DNA from: Mytilisepta virgata
Taxonomy: Eukaryota; Mollusca; Bivalvia; Mytilida; Mytilidae
NCBI GenBank assembly: GCA_028015205.1
Contig: CM051514.1
Coordinates: 6,820,001-6,884,000, forward strand
Direction: 5' to 3'
DNA length: 64,000 bases
Shown here: positions 1 to 12,991 of the stretch, in pieces
Numbering within the stretch: the stretch's first letter is position 1
Layout of the letters: every line of letters starts with the position of its first letter
The notes under the pieces: model-generated
Seen by the model: only the letters and a program-made list of their open reading frames with translations
Told to the model about the DNA's origin: nothing
The model's database searches: none
Position numbers and translations under genes: made by a program

Positions 1-2630
1 TTTCTGCTGGAAAATCCACTTAAAAATTACCTATGTGCATAGTAGCATGCTCTAAAAACTTTCTGTAAGTTAATCAAAATCAGAATTGTCACAGCATAGT
101 GTATTCCCTAATGTCAGCAACACCCAATCGAACAGAAATTAATTATTTTAGATCTACAGTGTTTCTTAACTCACTCAGTGATGTTTTATAATGTATCTAT
201 TCAAAATGTTTTTGTGGAAAACTTAAAATTCTGCATATATCTAGAAAGAAACTGCAAATTTGACACATATTTTGTCTTGTTTTAAGGTTTGTTTTTCTGA
301 AATTTGAGTAAATTTGGAATTTAAAAAAAAAATTTACAGGGACATAACTACATGCACAATGCTATGTCAGAATCAGTTCAATTTTACAAACAAATATGAC
401 CAAAAAACATACACCTGAATAAGTCTCATATCTTCCAAAAAAAATTATATTTTGCATAAATCACATTTCTCCAAATTAAAGTACCAATTAGCTCTTCAAC
501 TTGTCTAAGACCATTACACTTGTACCTATAAAACTAGCCAAAAGAAAATATAATTTGACAATAACAAGGCATTCAAAAATATATTAATTAATACGTCTGT
601 CAGGTTTTATTATGTTTCATTAACGAAGCTAATATCGTAACCGACTTAACGAGAAATCAATAGTACTATAGGCATTTTCTCAAGTGGAGGGAATGATGTA
701 ATTATGTAAACTGTTAACAATAACAAAATATTCTTCTTTAAACTTCACATTTTTTTACTTTTTAACAAGAATAATAAGACACCATTACAACTAGATTTGA
801 TCTGGTAAAATATAACATCAATATAATTTTAAGTATATATTTATCAGGGGCAGATTCAGATTTGGATGCGATCTAGCGCATGTTCTCAAAAAATTTGAAA
901 GATCAACAATATTTCTACTAAGTAGGAAAAGGGCCAGAAAACACTAAAAATGTTCCGCCTCCGATTATATAGTCAAACATCGGTAGCTTAAACTCGGATC
1001 GCTCGAACACCATCGACGGCTCGGACCGTTTTGAAAGTCCCGTCAATTTTCCCATTATTTTCATATTGAAAAAGCCTCGGTTTCTCAAACACCGATTTCT
1101 CGAAAAGTCAAACAAAAATATTGGTCCCAACAATTAAAAAAATAGTGCATTTTACATTGAAAACACGATCATTAAATGGACAATCTTCTTGGCTCATACT
1201 TAGAGGTATGCATCTAACAATCACAAGTTTAATACAAATCGATGAATCTGACAGGTAAACATTTACTATTCAACGTAATAAAGATGTCATGATAACTGTT
1301 GATTAGTGATTAACCTGTTAAATTTTAATTTAGAAATATTTCGTGGTTATGATTAGCTATGCCAACTCGTATTCTGATGGTTCTGGCAATTTTTCGTACC
1401 TTACCAAATTTCGGTAACTCAAAATACCGATACCTCCAACAGAATTCGAGGGTCCCTTGGAGTTCGAGCTATCGATGTTCTACTGAATTTAGGCCTAAAA
1501 AAAATATAGTTGTGTTTAGGGTAACCCGACCCTACCTAATTTTTAATGCCTACCCTAAATTTTTTATAACCTTTCTTCAACAAGCACTGTTAAAGTCAAG
1601 GTGACTCCAGTATACAACCTAACTAAAAAAATTAATGTAAAAAAAAAAATTTCCCTACCTACCCTACCTAACTTTTTTCAGTGTGTTACCCTAAACACAT
1701 GTATTTTTTTATTTGGCCTTATATAAAGCTTGGTGAAAAGGTTTTAAAATACATCATATGCCACCCCATAAACCTAAAATCCTCCATCTGCTCCTGCCAA
1801 CCACATACATGTACATCCTTATTTATTACAATTTTCAATATTCAACAAATTGTAATATTGACTTAATATGCAATAATAATATGATAAGAGGGGAATATGA
1901 ATTTTAATAGATACATGTATGAAAAATCATTGGTCTCTGACAATACTCAATTGACAACTTATATAATTAGATCAAATACAACAAACATTTCCTATAATAT
2001 GACTGTCCCTAATATTCATTGTATATACTTTTAAAAAATTTTGAGCTCATTTTTGGAGAGGAACTTTTAAAATTGGGAAAAATCTCTCCATGATATAAAA
2101 AGCTTTAAAAGAATTTATGTAAAATGCCTACATGTACCTACTGATCCCAATTGATAGGAGCATTTTAATCAGGAAATAGAGGCCTTTTTTTAGTACATCT
2201 GAGAAAGCAAGCTATGTTGCTAGTTTGTAAAATTAAACCTTAAATTTGAAGCTTGATCAAAAACAAATAAATTCTGAAGACCTACAGTATGTCACTTAGT
2301 AATTACTTTTGTATTTTATTTCTGCCTCCGGTTACGTATCCATGGTTAAAATACCGTGATATTTGTCAACCATTTATTAATATTCATCAATATTTCAATC
2401 AAAAGTGTCATCCAAGGGAATATTTTCCAGCATTTTATTTTTCATTACCGAGAGAGGATTAGACGTAAAACGAGATTCTGTATGGTGTACGATAACAAAT
2501 TCAATTAGGATTATATTTCCTTGTAATATGCTCTATGTTTATCTTAAACACTGTGATGTAAGGATCATTTTGGGAATGACAGAACATAGTCTACAATATA
2601 GGGATTCAAATTTTCTGGACAAACTCGTTA
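1..2630. other. AT-rich non-coding DNA
   Basis: No gene, RNA gene or clear repeat is recognised here. The longest reading frames are under 100 codons, show no domain and are full of rare-looking AT-rich codons. Given the leftward-running channel exon at 26.5 kb, this is probably intron or intergenic sequence; that is inference. Confidence 0.6.
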
Positions 2631-2655
2631 CCCCCCCCCCCCCCCCCCCCCCCCC
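2631..2655. repeat. poly-C homopolymer (25 bases)
   Basis: An uninterrupted run of 25 cytosines. It is followed by a stretch containing the palindrome TTTCAGTACTGAAA-like core and the words CTAGCCCAGTATGT, which resemble the end of the 38-bp minisatellite near 13.3 kb. Other C runs occur at about 18,161, 42,640 and 43,045, so such tracts recur in this genome. The exact length may be unreliable in the assembly. Confidence 0.9.
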
Positions 2656-5600
2656 GACAGGCTTTTCAGTACTGAAATTTTACTAGCCCAGTATGTTAAA
2701 GTACTAGTCAAGGACAGGTAGGATATAGAAATCTAAAAGACTAGATATATGCTTAATAACCGTTCAAATATATTTTATACTAATAGGAAATATGATAGTC
2801 CAACAACAAAAAAACACTAGACCAAGGCATCTGGCTAGCGATATTCTAAGCCCCTGTACTATAGTACAAAAGAAATCTGTGGGAAATGCCCATGAGACGA
2901 AAACACCATACCCATATAAGCTGATATAAAGACTCCATTCAACCTTCAACAATGAGTAGTAGGAGTTTGGTCATCCCCATCCTATGGACTATGATCTTTT
3001 ATAATGACTATCCTTGCAAATGGTTTTGATAGCAAATATTATCCGTCAAATTTTCATTCATGAATTTTCAAATTTTCGCTTCGTAGTTTGATGCCCTAAC
3101 CACAACAACATAAATAACTTTGAGATAACAGAAGAAAATATAGTGTGAAGTATTACATTTGTATCTTGAATTAAATACTCTGAGATGTCAACACCTTTAA
3201 GATAAGAGAGTTTGATATATCCAAAATATGAAACAACTGTATATTTTAGGCTTTAGGAAAATAAAAGAAGAATGTGTCTAAGGACACGAATGCCCCTGCT
3301 CAAGCTGGCTTATATTACATGAAAATACTTTTTGAGAGCATTTGATGTCACATCTAGTTTTTAAATAGTTCTATTGTTCTAGTCTTAGGTATTTTTGTGC
3401 TAGTTACAATTTTATCTTCTGAAAAGGGGTGTAACTGTATACCTCTAAAAGTCTAAAGAACATTAGACAAACCAATTACTTGGGGATAACAACAAAATGT
3501 GCAATCCAAAATTTGCAATTATAGAATTATAAAGGGCCATAACTCTTCAGTGCAAGGGGCAGCAATTGCAATAAGTTACAAATATTTCATTCAGCAAGTG
3601 GTAATGGTCGCCGAGGGGTCTTGGTGGTAAAATATTGTCATTAAACTACTAATCACAAAAAATAGCATGACTTTATAGAATGTTATGCAATGATGTCACA
3701 GTTACAAGAATCTAAATTGTTTGACTTTTTGTGAAATTGAGACCTGATCAATAGCCTGTCAACACTTAGGTTATAACTTCAAATCCATGTTTACTTTCAG
3801 TCTACACAATTCAGCAACCAATTTAATGTCCATATTTTTTTTAAGAAAGCAGACGTTCCTAGAAATAACCGCAAATATTTTAAAAAGAAAATGTTGATTC
3901 TTTTCAGTGAGAATCAACCAGCTGCATAGAAGTCACAATCTCTCTTTTAAACACGCTATTTATTTTGTAGTAAATATGACATACTATAAGACCTCTTAAA
4001 TAGAATTTTAATTGAAGTGAATTCTTTCAATTTGTGTGTTTCAGAATTGTGTAACAAGGAGGCTGGCGGCTCCTTGCAACCGGGTCACAGTTTTATGCGT
4101 AAAACCGTTATAAAAACGCTGCAGTCAGTTTAATAATAGCTCTGGCACTGAACTAATACCAAACTCAGTCGCGTTAAATAATTTAATAATCCAGTATGTA
4201 ATAACTATTTTAACAATAGATGGGTAATGTCAGCATAACAGTCTGACTCCAACTGCAGATCCAAAAATGAAATACAATATTTATACCCTAAGTCAAAAAA
4301 TGCTCAAACTGAGTTGACACTTGAAATGACATGAAAAACATACAAAGTTAATTAACTAATTAACAGAATTGCTATAAATTGAATTAATATAATTACAGGT
4401 AACATGTGTCACTAATTAATAGCACTGAGATGAAACAATTAAAGACCCTATATGAGAAGCAGATAATTAACTAAAATGTGAAATTTAACAAAATATGTAA
4501 AAATGTCCAAAAAGCTGTCCAAAGCGATTTTCAAGAATTTTTTATCAAAAAGTTCAAAATATTGTGACAAGCTTATTTTTGCTTGGTCACAATTGAACCG
4601 ATATACAACAAAATGAATTTCTACCACTAACATGGCTTCTCAGATCTAATACAATACAACAAGATATAACAAGTAATTCATCAAATCTGTTTAACGACAT
4701 CTTTTTCCATAATTAAATAAAACCTATCTTTATGTTAAGCTAGAATATCCAATATTTCGTTGTATTTTGTGCAAATTTATATCAATACGCATTCCACGAA
4801 GGTTTTTCAATGAAAATACAATTAAATGTGTCACTCAGCAGTAGACATTAGGACAATACAGAAGTTTGGCATCTAATTAAGTATATCTCGTCTTCTGACT
4901 AACGTGCAAATTGTATGATTGTATTTTACCGGCAAAGTCAATTTCTGCCGAAAATATCCTCAAATAAGTTGTTCAAGTGACAGAACAGATTGGGAAATTC
5001 AATATTGTACCATAACAGAAATCCCATGAATACTGATTATTTCTTCTAGTACCTATCATTTCTTAATAAATATTGTTTTCTAGTCAAGAATTTGTTGTGA
5101 TCAAGGACACGGAACTAAAATCTTATGATGTATCAATCTTAAGCTTTGGGCTCTTTTTTATCCTGCCATCATAATATTTACATATCATGTCACTTATATT
5201 ATAGGTTTTACACAATTATACTGGTAAAACTCTGTATACATTACATAGTCCAATATACATTAGCAGAGACATAGCCATAGCTAGAAATCAGGGGAGGTAA
5301 GAACGTTAAATTGGAAAGTGGTCAATTAGACAGTCATCTGTTCAGTTATTCATACAGGGTTACTTTGGTAAGGGTTAAGTTTTGTTGACAATTTTTGTTT
5401 CACATGTTTTTGACAGACAGGTCACTTATAATTCACCATGTTTTGTACAGTTCCACAGAACTAAGATTATATATTTAATCAATTTTATTCATTGTAGAAT
5501 TTTATTTGTCCTGGTCCCCTGTCCATCTTTCCCCTTTTTACATCCCTCTTCCCAGATAATCAAAATACAGAAACAACTTGAAGGAAATTAATCATCAATA

Positions 5601-7702
5601 GTGTCAAAAGAAAGCTTTGTATAATTTTATCAGATCCAAACTTTGGTGACCATAATTCCGACTTTTCTGGTAGGACCCGTATTCTTGTCAAAATCACAAA
5701 TCAATTGAGTTCTACAAAACATGATATAGCTGTCCACATTTTTTAATATTAATTACTGACACATTATTTGAAAGGTCGACTCATTTACATAGTGGAATAC
5801 AAACAGGAAAATCCCAATGGCGACTTGTAACAAAATGACGGAAGAACAGTATATATTTTTATCTGCTCTTGCTGTTTTTTCATGAATATTCATACAAATA
5901 GTTATTGAAACTGATTTATAAGGAAATTAACTTTAAACCCTGGAAATATCAATCACTCTGTGTACATTCATTAAACACAAACAGAGAATTTTTCGTGGGT
6001 TTCATTTCTACCATCAATCATTAGAATTATCTGTATTCATAATGCTTTTAGCAAGCAATTATTCAAATATAAATTTTTTCATTTTATCAACTTTTGGAAA
6101 ATAAGTCCCCTTGAACTGTCATATCTTTATATATAAAGCAAATTTAAATCAAATTCTACAAGGTTTTGCACCAGGATAAAATTACCTAACCCACTTCATC
6201 TAAATTGGACACCCCAAGGAGTTACAGGCCATGCAAATAAAGGTTTTGTTTCTGAATGACCATTAGTTTTTTTGTTTTTTTTAAACATTTTATTTGTCAA
6301 AAGATTTAATTTTCTTTACATTAACTCGACCATGTTACCAACTGAGGTCAATATTCAACAAAACAAGAGTATTTGGCCATTGGCAAATTAACACCACTAT
6401 AAATAAGCCAAAAAAATATAGAGAGCTGATTTATCTCTAGCAAATAATTATCTAATGCAAGAATACCTAGAATTCAAATTACAAAGACAGAAATATGAAT
6501 AAATGCAAAATACAATACAAAAACACTGAAAATTTTAAGTTTCAGACAAGATGACACAAACTCCTTTAAAAACATAGAAACCAGTATGTGATCTGGAAGG
6601 GTTAGAAATAATTCTGCTCAGTACAAGGCACCTGTTGTGCTATCCACTTTTCATTCTGATATACATTTAGTAGTAACTAATTAGGAGCTTCAACCAAACC
6701 CATCTGTAGTTTTATAGAATACTTTCACTCAGATTGAATATGTTTTAATTTAATATCAGTCTTTTATTAATATCTGTTTTTACAAGCTACATCAATATAT
6801 ATTCAATACGCTTTTTATTTCTTTAAGCTCGTCAGTGGATAAAACTGACAATCAAAATTACTATCTTCTCACCAGCTGTTGCATTCCTAGTTGTAATAGT
6901 TTTGTTTTTTGTTTTTTTTTTTTTTTTTTCAATCTGTGACCCATGCACATACTAGTACTGTTTCACTAAAGGCTGTAAGAGTTATGATCAGTCTGAACTT
7001 GTATATATTCAAAGGAGTTACCATGAATTGTAATTCTTATGACTTTTAGTGAAACCTTACCTAGCATCTTAACAATTCTTTCTGTCAATTGTGCTGAAAA
7101 TCATTCTGATCAGCATGTCACTTTAAAACTGCCTTTCTATAAGAACTAACTTTTCAGTGAGACGTCTTGGTATTGTCCATCCCAACTTCCTTACATTTCA
7201 GCAAAGACTTATTTTCTTTTCTTTGCCTCCACTTTACCCCTCCTCCTTTATAATGGAATATTTAATGAAGTACTTTATGTGGGGTAAGTGTTATTGAGAC
7301 AAAATCCCACTGAACTAAACATGGGAAAAAGGCAGAAAAATTGGGAAGGGCATGTGTGTGCAGGATTTTCTCGCTGCTTTGAAGACCCATTGGTAGCCTT
7401 GAGCTGTTTTCTGCTCTTTGGTCGGGTTGTTGCTCTTTGATACATTCCCCGTTTCCATTCTCTATTCTATTAAGAAATACAGCTGTGCCAAAACTTTATC
7501 AGAAATCACCCAATAAATAAAAAAAAACCTCTATATTCCATTAGCAAAAAATATGACCTAATTCACTAAAGTACCATGTCCATATTTCACTATTGATGGA
7601 GGTAATTTTCTGAATCAGCATATAGCTGTAATTCACATGATTAGCATCAAAGTATATATATAGCCTTTGATTCTACTGATTTTTATTTTTTTTGAAATTT
7701 TA
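2656..7702. other. AT-rich non-coding DNA
   Basis: No gene is supported. It contains a T run of 18 bases at 6,912-6,929 and a short block near 3,530 (GGGCCATAACTCTTCAG) of a type repeated elsewhere in the window at 11.9, 12.2 and 16.9 kb. The rest is unassigned. Confidence 0.55.
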
Positions 7703-7997
7703 TGAAGAATTTTCACTCAACCTTCGACAAGTATTCAAATTTTCACTCAACTATCAACGTGTGTGTATTCAAGTTTTCACTCAACTATCAACATGACATT
7801 GTATTCAAGTTTTCACTCAACTATCAACGTGACATTGTATTCAAGTTTTCACTCAACTTTCAACATGTATTCAAGTTTTCACTTAACTTTCAACATGTAT
7901 TTAAGCTTTCACTCAACTATCAACATGTATTCAAGTTTTCACTTAACTATCAACATGTATTCAAGTTTTCACTCAACTTTCAATATGTATTCAAGTT
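7703..7997. repeat. minisatellite with 30-bp unit and 36-bp variant
   Basis: About nine head-to-tail copies of a unit reading TATTCAAGTTTTCACTCAAC followed by TATCAACATG (30 bp). Some copies carry an extra ACATTG and are 36 bp long. Both lengths are multiples of three, so the array stays open in two overlapping frames and imitates proteins of about 80-100 residues. Those frames are products of the repeat, not genes. Copies in the right half are more uniform than those at the left edge. Confidence 0.9.
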
Positions 7998-8010
7998 GTT
8001 TTTAAATTAA

Positions 8011-8540
8011 AGATAACCAGTATCTTAAACTGTGCACTTTAACAAAGTCAAACAATTGCTTTTTTTAAACAAATAAATTTAAATTTAGAATTATTCTGAA
8101 AGACTTTCATAAAATTCAGAACAAATATTAGATGTAATAATATTGCAAGAAAAACAGTTTAGATCAATACCCATATTGACTTTTATTTTTATTCATAAGT
8201 TTTGTTTGTATTTAGTAAACATGTTTAAAAAAAACTTAGTATGTAAATTGAAAGAAATGATCAATAACATTTCATAATTTTCTTGGCAGATGATTGTACC
8301 GGGTATTTTAGGCCAGAAAAATTACTTTAGTATGTGCTTTTAAAAATAGTCAGTACACACTGAATGTTACCTGCTGCTCTTGTGTTTTAACTTCCCATTT
8401 TGGCAAAACTTTGCTTCTACACTCGAGTAGTTGCATGTTTTCACAATTTGGTGTAACAACTTTGAAAATTGTGTAAAAATCAAAGAATTAATTATATTTG
8501 GCCTTTTTCCGACTGCAATTATGTTAAATGCATATAATTA
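8011..8540. other. AT-rich non-coding DNA
   Basis: Nothing recognisable lies between the minisatellite and the dispersed repeat that begins near 8.54 kb. Confidence 0.5.
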
Positions 8541-8542
8541 CA

Positions 8543-8765
8543 CCCCTGCTTTATCTCTCGCATGCATAACAATTTATAATGTTAAATATTCTTATTATTC
8601 TATTTTATTTCAAAAATCCAAGAATGTGATTTGCTTTAATATTATTTTCTTAGTGTGTTTATTTAATTCTAGTTAATTACATATGACTATATATATATAG
8701 CTGCAAAATCTGCTTTGAACTCATTTTCAATCTCTTTCATAGCCAATATTAGTTTGGAGCATACA
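8543..8765 (-). repeat. dispersed repeat B, copy 1
   Basis: Read on the minus strand, this segment matches blocks at 22.86-23.16 kb and 50.15-50.51 kb. Shared words include TATTGGCTATGAAAGAGATT, a following GATTGAAAAT block, a tract rich in AATTAAACAAAC, CAAATCACATTCTT, then AATAAGAATATTT and TTATGCATGCGAGAGAT. There is no reading frame in common, so this looks like a short non-coding mobile element or its remnant. Family unknown. Confidence 0.7.
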
Positions 8766-8984
8766 GATATTTTTACCCCAGAACGACTTTGTAGACTACT
8801 GAAACTGCATACACTTTCTGACAATCCTAATTATTTTTAAAACGCTCTAAGAAAAATTTATCATGCAAGTTTTGATTATTAAATTTCTCATTCTGTTGCA
8901 TATTTTACAGTAATTTCTTAATTTAACTATTCATAAAAAATTTAAATTTTTTCAAGTCATTGACTAACATAATTAACAGAGGCA

Positions 8985-9729
8985 GTTACCTAAATGAATC
9001 AGGGACCTAAATGAATCAGGAACTAAATGAATAAGGGACCTAAATGAATCAGGGACCTAAATGAATCAGACCTAAATGAATCAGACCTAAATAAATCAGG
9101 GACCTAAATGAATCAGGACCTAAATGACTCAGGGACCTAAATGAATCAGGGGCCTAAATGACTCAGGGACCTAAATGAATCAGGGGCCTAAATGACTCAG
9201 GGACCTAAATGAATCAGGGGCCTAAATGATTCAGGGACCTAAATGAATCAGGGACCAAAATGAATCAGAGACCTAAATGACCGCAGGGACCTAAATGAAT
9301 CAGGGGCCTAAATGACTCAGGGACCTAAATGAATCAGGGGCCTAAATGAATCAGGGGCCTAAATGAATCAGGGACCTAAATGACTCAGGAACCTAAATGA
9401 ATCAGGGACCTAAATGAATCAGGGACCTAAATGTGGACCTAAATGAATCAGTGACCTAAATGTGGACCTAAATGAATCAGGGACCTAAATGAATCAGGGA
9501 CCTAAGTGAATCAGGGACCTAAATGTGGACCTGAATGAATCAGGGACCTAAATAAATCAGGGGCCTAAATGAATCAGGGACCTAAATGAATCGGGGGCCT
9601 AAATGAATCAGGAACCTAAATGAATCAGGGACCTAAATGAATCGGGGGCCTAAATGAATCAGGGACCCAAATGAATCAGGGGCCTAAATGACTCAGGGAC
9701 CTAAACGAATCAGGGGCATAAATGAATCT
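8985..9729. repeat. 18-bp satellite array (about 41 units) with 36-bp dimers
   Basis: A tandem array of GACCTAAATGAATCAGGG (18 bp) with point variants and a few deleted units such as GACCTAAATGTG. Between about 9,120 and 9,330 two variants alternate, one with GAATCA and one with GACTCA, giving a 36-bp higher-order unit. The GACTCA variant creates the word TGACTCA six times, which matches the AP-1/TRE consensus. The array has sharp edges and no coding content. Confidence 0.95.
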
Positions 9730-9825
9730 TGATTTTTGTTGTATTTCACTCTTTTTATGTTTCATTCAAATAAGACACTCACGTAAAGTTTATATTTTTA
9801 AAATTTTTCAAAATGCTTGTTTTTT

Positions 9826-10046
9826 CCATTAATCTTACAAATTCTACATACCTTTTTCATAAATCTGGAAATGAATTTTGTCTTGTCATGAATGCCATAA
9901 ATAATTTGAAAGATGAATCTTATACAGTGTATATGAAAGTAATATGAAATGTATAAGATTCATCTTTCAAATTAATGCCCTTCATGACAAGACAAAATTC
10001 ATTTCCAGATTTATGAAAAGGTATGTAGAATTTGTAAGATTAATGG
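9826..10046. repeat. near-perfect inverted repeat (arms about 96-100 bp)
   Basis: The left arm (9,826-9,925) and right arm (9,951-10,046) are almost exact reverse complements, with one base indel in a T run and a few changes around GAATGCC/GAAGGGC. The loop is 25 bases. The transcript would fold into a long hairpin. It sits between the 18-bp satellite and a copy of the 150-170 bp unit family. It may be a foldback element or a snap-back duplication; there is no coding content. Confidence 0.9.
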
Positions 10047-10139
10047 GATCTTGGTAGAAGATCTCAAAAAAATCACTTGTATCAAATTACAAATCATTTG
10101 CACTTGTAATTTAAGAGGAGATGATTTTTCAAATTTCAG

Positions 10140-10356
10140 CCAATTAGAAAGAAGAATTGCCCATGGTGGCCATGTTTTTCGTCCAATCAAAATGAAATGA
10201 AGACTTTTCACAGAGGACCTTTAGTACATTATTCCTGTAAATTTTGATTCCAATTGGCCCAGTAGTTTCAGACAAGTTAACGATGACGACGACGGACGGA
10301 AGACGGACGCAAAGTGATGGCAATAGCTCACATGCCTTTGCCAGGTGACCTAAAAA
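10140..10356 (+). repeat. pearl-like repeat A, short copy
   Basis: This carries hallmarks shared by all copies of family A in the window. They are GAATTGCCCATGGTGGCCAT, CCAATTGGCCCAGTAGTTTC, a GACGACGACGGACGG tract, CAAAGTGATGGCAATAGCTC, and an end hairpin AGCTCAC...GTGACCTAAAA (10,325-10,351). It is a single-unit copy with an intact 3' end. The family layout resembles bivalve pearl/HINE non-autonomous elements, an assignment made from memory of their structure. Confidence 0.75.
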
Positions 10357-10467
10357 GTAACAGTCAAAAAACCCTGAAATAGACATAAAAATATTTTCCC
10401 TTTTTTTGCCCTAATAGGCATCTGTAAAGACCTACTAAACAAATTCAAAATAAATCCTTTGCCACAT

Positions 10468-10506
10468 AACTACGTTTCCGAACCAACTTGGTTCGGAAAA
10501 GTAGTT
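10468..10506. repeat. 39-bp palindrome
   Basis: The two arms AACTACGTTTCCGAACCAA and TTGGTTCGGAAAAGTAGTT are inverse complements with one mismatch and a single central C. No associated gene or repeat ends were found. It could be a protein-binding palindrome or a chance hairpin in AT-rich DNA. Confidence 0.75.
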
Positions 10507-11785
10507 GGAGAGTTACAAAGATCTTGTTTTACTAAGATTAAATGACAACATACTTTTTCATTACAGAACCTTGTCAAGTCTACATGTACAAACAATATTT
10601 CCCCGATCTCTCAGTTCATCAAAACAAGCTGAACCACTCTTAATTCATAATTTGTTGATTAAACCAAGCACAAAATTTCTAATAAAAATTCTGCAAAGTG
10701 CAATAATGTATTTTACGCATCACTGCAAATAAATATTAGGGTTAATTACCTTGAAATTTGAAAAATAATTCATCTGTAATTGAATTTTTTGCAGTTAAAT
10801 AATTTGAGGTTAATAAATTTCAATTTGTGAGCTAAATTAAGTGGGATAAAATTCTATTATATTTTTGTTCAACACACTCAATGCTTGAATTTTAGATCTG
10901 AACATGCTGGCTTTTACTCATGGCTGAGTTCATTACAGAATTTTACATTTGAACAAGCTCAGTAATTTAGCTAGCTATCTCTTAATAGTTAAATCTGAGA
11001 CTTGTAACAGTCTTTCTAAGGCTTTATTTCTAGTTTTCACACCCTAAAAAGTTAAATTTAAAGTTGAACTACTGTCTGCTACAGCCTACGATAAACCTTA
11101 CTTTATAATCTTTTAAATTTTAAATCTGAACATGCTCATGAAAGTTAAAGATAGTAAAGAGGACAAATATACCCAAGGAGCAAACAAACAAAAGAACGCA
11201 TTCCACCAGAGAGACAAACCCGGCAAGACAAACGAACAACCACAAGCACAACAAATAAACACAAAAAAACAAAAAACAATTAAAAACACGAATTCCTATA
11301 AAAACCATGAGTGAACCGGGGGTTAAGCAGTTCCTGCTCCGTATATGGCACCCGTAGTGAAGTTCAACAAAGTCAATCCGGTGGAAGTCGCAAATTGATG
11401 GAGCCACATGAAATGTGATGATAGTTGGAACAGGTCCAACATCATCTTAGATATTAGAACACTGTACATCACACCATCTGGACAGTCAATTCTTGTTTAA
11501 CCCACTTAAAAGAATCTATATTTATCTGTTGATATAACATTTACAATGTAGCAGATTGCTCCATAATAAAGAAAATTATTTATTTTCAATAATATGCAAT
11601 ATGACCTAATATTTGTAACAGTGTGATAATATCAAATAATCCATTAAGTTCAACACACAATATATAATGTTTATACAGCTACACTTTGAAGTACAATGTA
11701 TAACAAATGAAGCAATACAATCGTATAATTATTTTAAAATGAATTACAGTATAGGTGATATTATATATTGTCGGAAATCTAATTT
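10507..11785. other. non-coding DNA with a repeat fragment
   Basis: Mostly featureless. At 11,310-11,400 lies a GC-richer block (GTTAAGCAGTTCCTGCTCC followed by GGCACCCGTAGTGAAG) that I associate with a repeat common in mussel sequence. Overlapping frames of 60-95 codons on both strands here have biased composition and no recognisable domain. Confidence 0.45.
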
Positions 11786-12420
11786 TTTGACTTAAATCTT
11801 GTAACTCCAAGCAACATATTAAAATTTGAGAAAGACCTGCTGGAACTCTATTGATTCAGCATACGGAAACCACAGAAAGTTCAATTTGTTTCTCTCAATT
11901 AAGGGGCATAACTCTAGAAAAACCCAAATATTGTCAAAATTAAAAATGACTTTTATTTCGTAGCAATAAGCAACATATCAAAATTTGAAAAAAAATATCT
12001 GTTAAACATTTCTTGAATTATATATATTGCACTGGACAATCAAGTATTATTTTTTTCTCAATATTGGGAAGTAACTCTTGATTAAAAATACCATACTCCT
12101 CAAACTCAAATTAGACCTTAAAAATTCTTTTTACTTTAAATAAATTATTCAAATTTGGAAAAGATACATTAAAGATTCCTAACTTAACCACTGAAAGTTC
12201 GATTTTTTCTCATTGTCAAGGTGGATAACTCTGGAACAACCATAGTAATCAATGTCAAAACCAAATCTGACCTTCAAATTATCAATGGAAAAGACAATCA
12301 AAAGCTGAAAAAATTGTACCAAATGCTTCTCAATTTTTCACATAGAAATGTTTTGGAATTGTCCATTTACTCATTACACCACCAAGCTATTTGAAAACCC
12401 AAATTAAATATATATCTTGG
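11786..12420. repeat. degenerate tandem repeat, about 160-bp period
   Basis: Three diverged copies of a unit can be seen by the recurring block TCTCAATTAAGGGGCATAAC / TCAATATTGGGAAGTAAC / TCATTGTCAAGGTGGATAAC at about 11,892, 12,056 and 12,207. Each is preceded by AAATTTGAAAAAG-type sequence and a GAAAGTTC or similar word. Spacing is 150-165 bp. The same GGGCAATAACTCC-type word occurs twice 163 bp apart at 16.9-17.1 kb, suggesting an old relative of family A. Confidence 0.55.
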
Positions 12421-12477
12421 AACAAGGACACAGATAGACACACAATTTTACCAGTACAAACCAACAATTACTGACTT

Positions 12478-12727
12478 TCACTCAGAATATTTGAATGCAA
12501 TCAATTCTAGGATTGTAGATTTAGGATTTAAGGCCTCTTGCAAGGCAGCTGGTTTTGAAGTCACAGAAAATTTTGTATTCATTGCAGTGATCACAGAGAA
12601 CTTCCCGACCTTCAGCAGGAGATCCTTGATGGTAAGCAAAGCACCACTTGGGAGCCTCAGTATTGACAGGAAACTGAATATAAGTTCATCTGTAGGTATG
12701 ATGAACAACCTAGACCTCAGCCTCTGA
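12478..12727. other. unassigned block open on both strands
   Basis: Both strands are open for about 76-78 codons over the same interval. The minus-strand reading contains KDLLLKVGKFSVITAMNTKF and ends in an E/K-rich tail; the plus reading is its mirror. Base composition is more balanced than the flanks, so it could be an old coding or transposon fragment, but I recognise no family and see no splice sites or poly-A signal that would decide the strand. Confidence 0.25.
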
Positions 12728-12837
12728 GGATCCTCTAATATTCAAGACTTTCCACCCAAAGATATAGAACATGTCCATTCTCCTGATCTACTATACAATG
12801 ACTAGGCACCTATGATGGATCACAGGAGCTGCCTAGA

Positions 12838-12935
12838 ATGTTCCAAGGTGGCGGATAAGGGAGACCCTTTCGTTAGGGTGTCCTCAGGTGTTTGGAGAAT
12901 GCCATGCTCCCTGCACACAAAAGACCCCTTCTGTA
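12838..12935 (+). repeat. dispersed repeat C, copy 1
   Basis: The segment GGCGGATAAGGGAGACCCTT through AAAGACCCCTTCTG matches 17,405-17,552 in the same orientation. Shared words are GAGACCCT, GTCAGGT/CTCAGGT, TGTTTGGARAATGCCA and GACCCCTTCTG. The second copy carries about 45 additional bases in its middle. Non-coding; family unknown. Confidence 0.7.
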
Positions 12936-12991
12936 GTTTTCGAAAATGAGTATGAGGCTAATGGTGCTACATAAGGCTAAATCATCCGACG

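Noticed and set aside
7702..8010. Two overlapping frames of 102 and 80 codons with repeated HSTF/SLNYQH words
   Set aside because: They read through a minisatellite whose units are multiples of three; no independent coding signal.
8985..9729. CRISPR-like array
   Set aside because: Units are contiguous 18-mers without unique spacers, and the DNA is clearly eukaryotic.
11120..11407. 95-codon minus frame rich in F, V, C and L, possible membrane protein
   Set aside because: Complement of an A/C-rich low-complexity stretch; no conserved feature.
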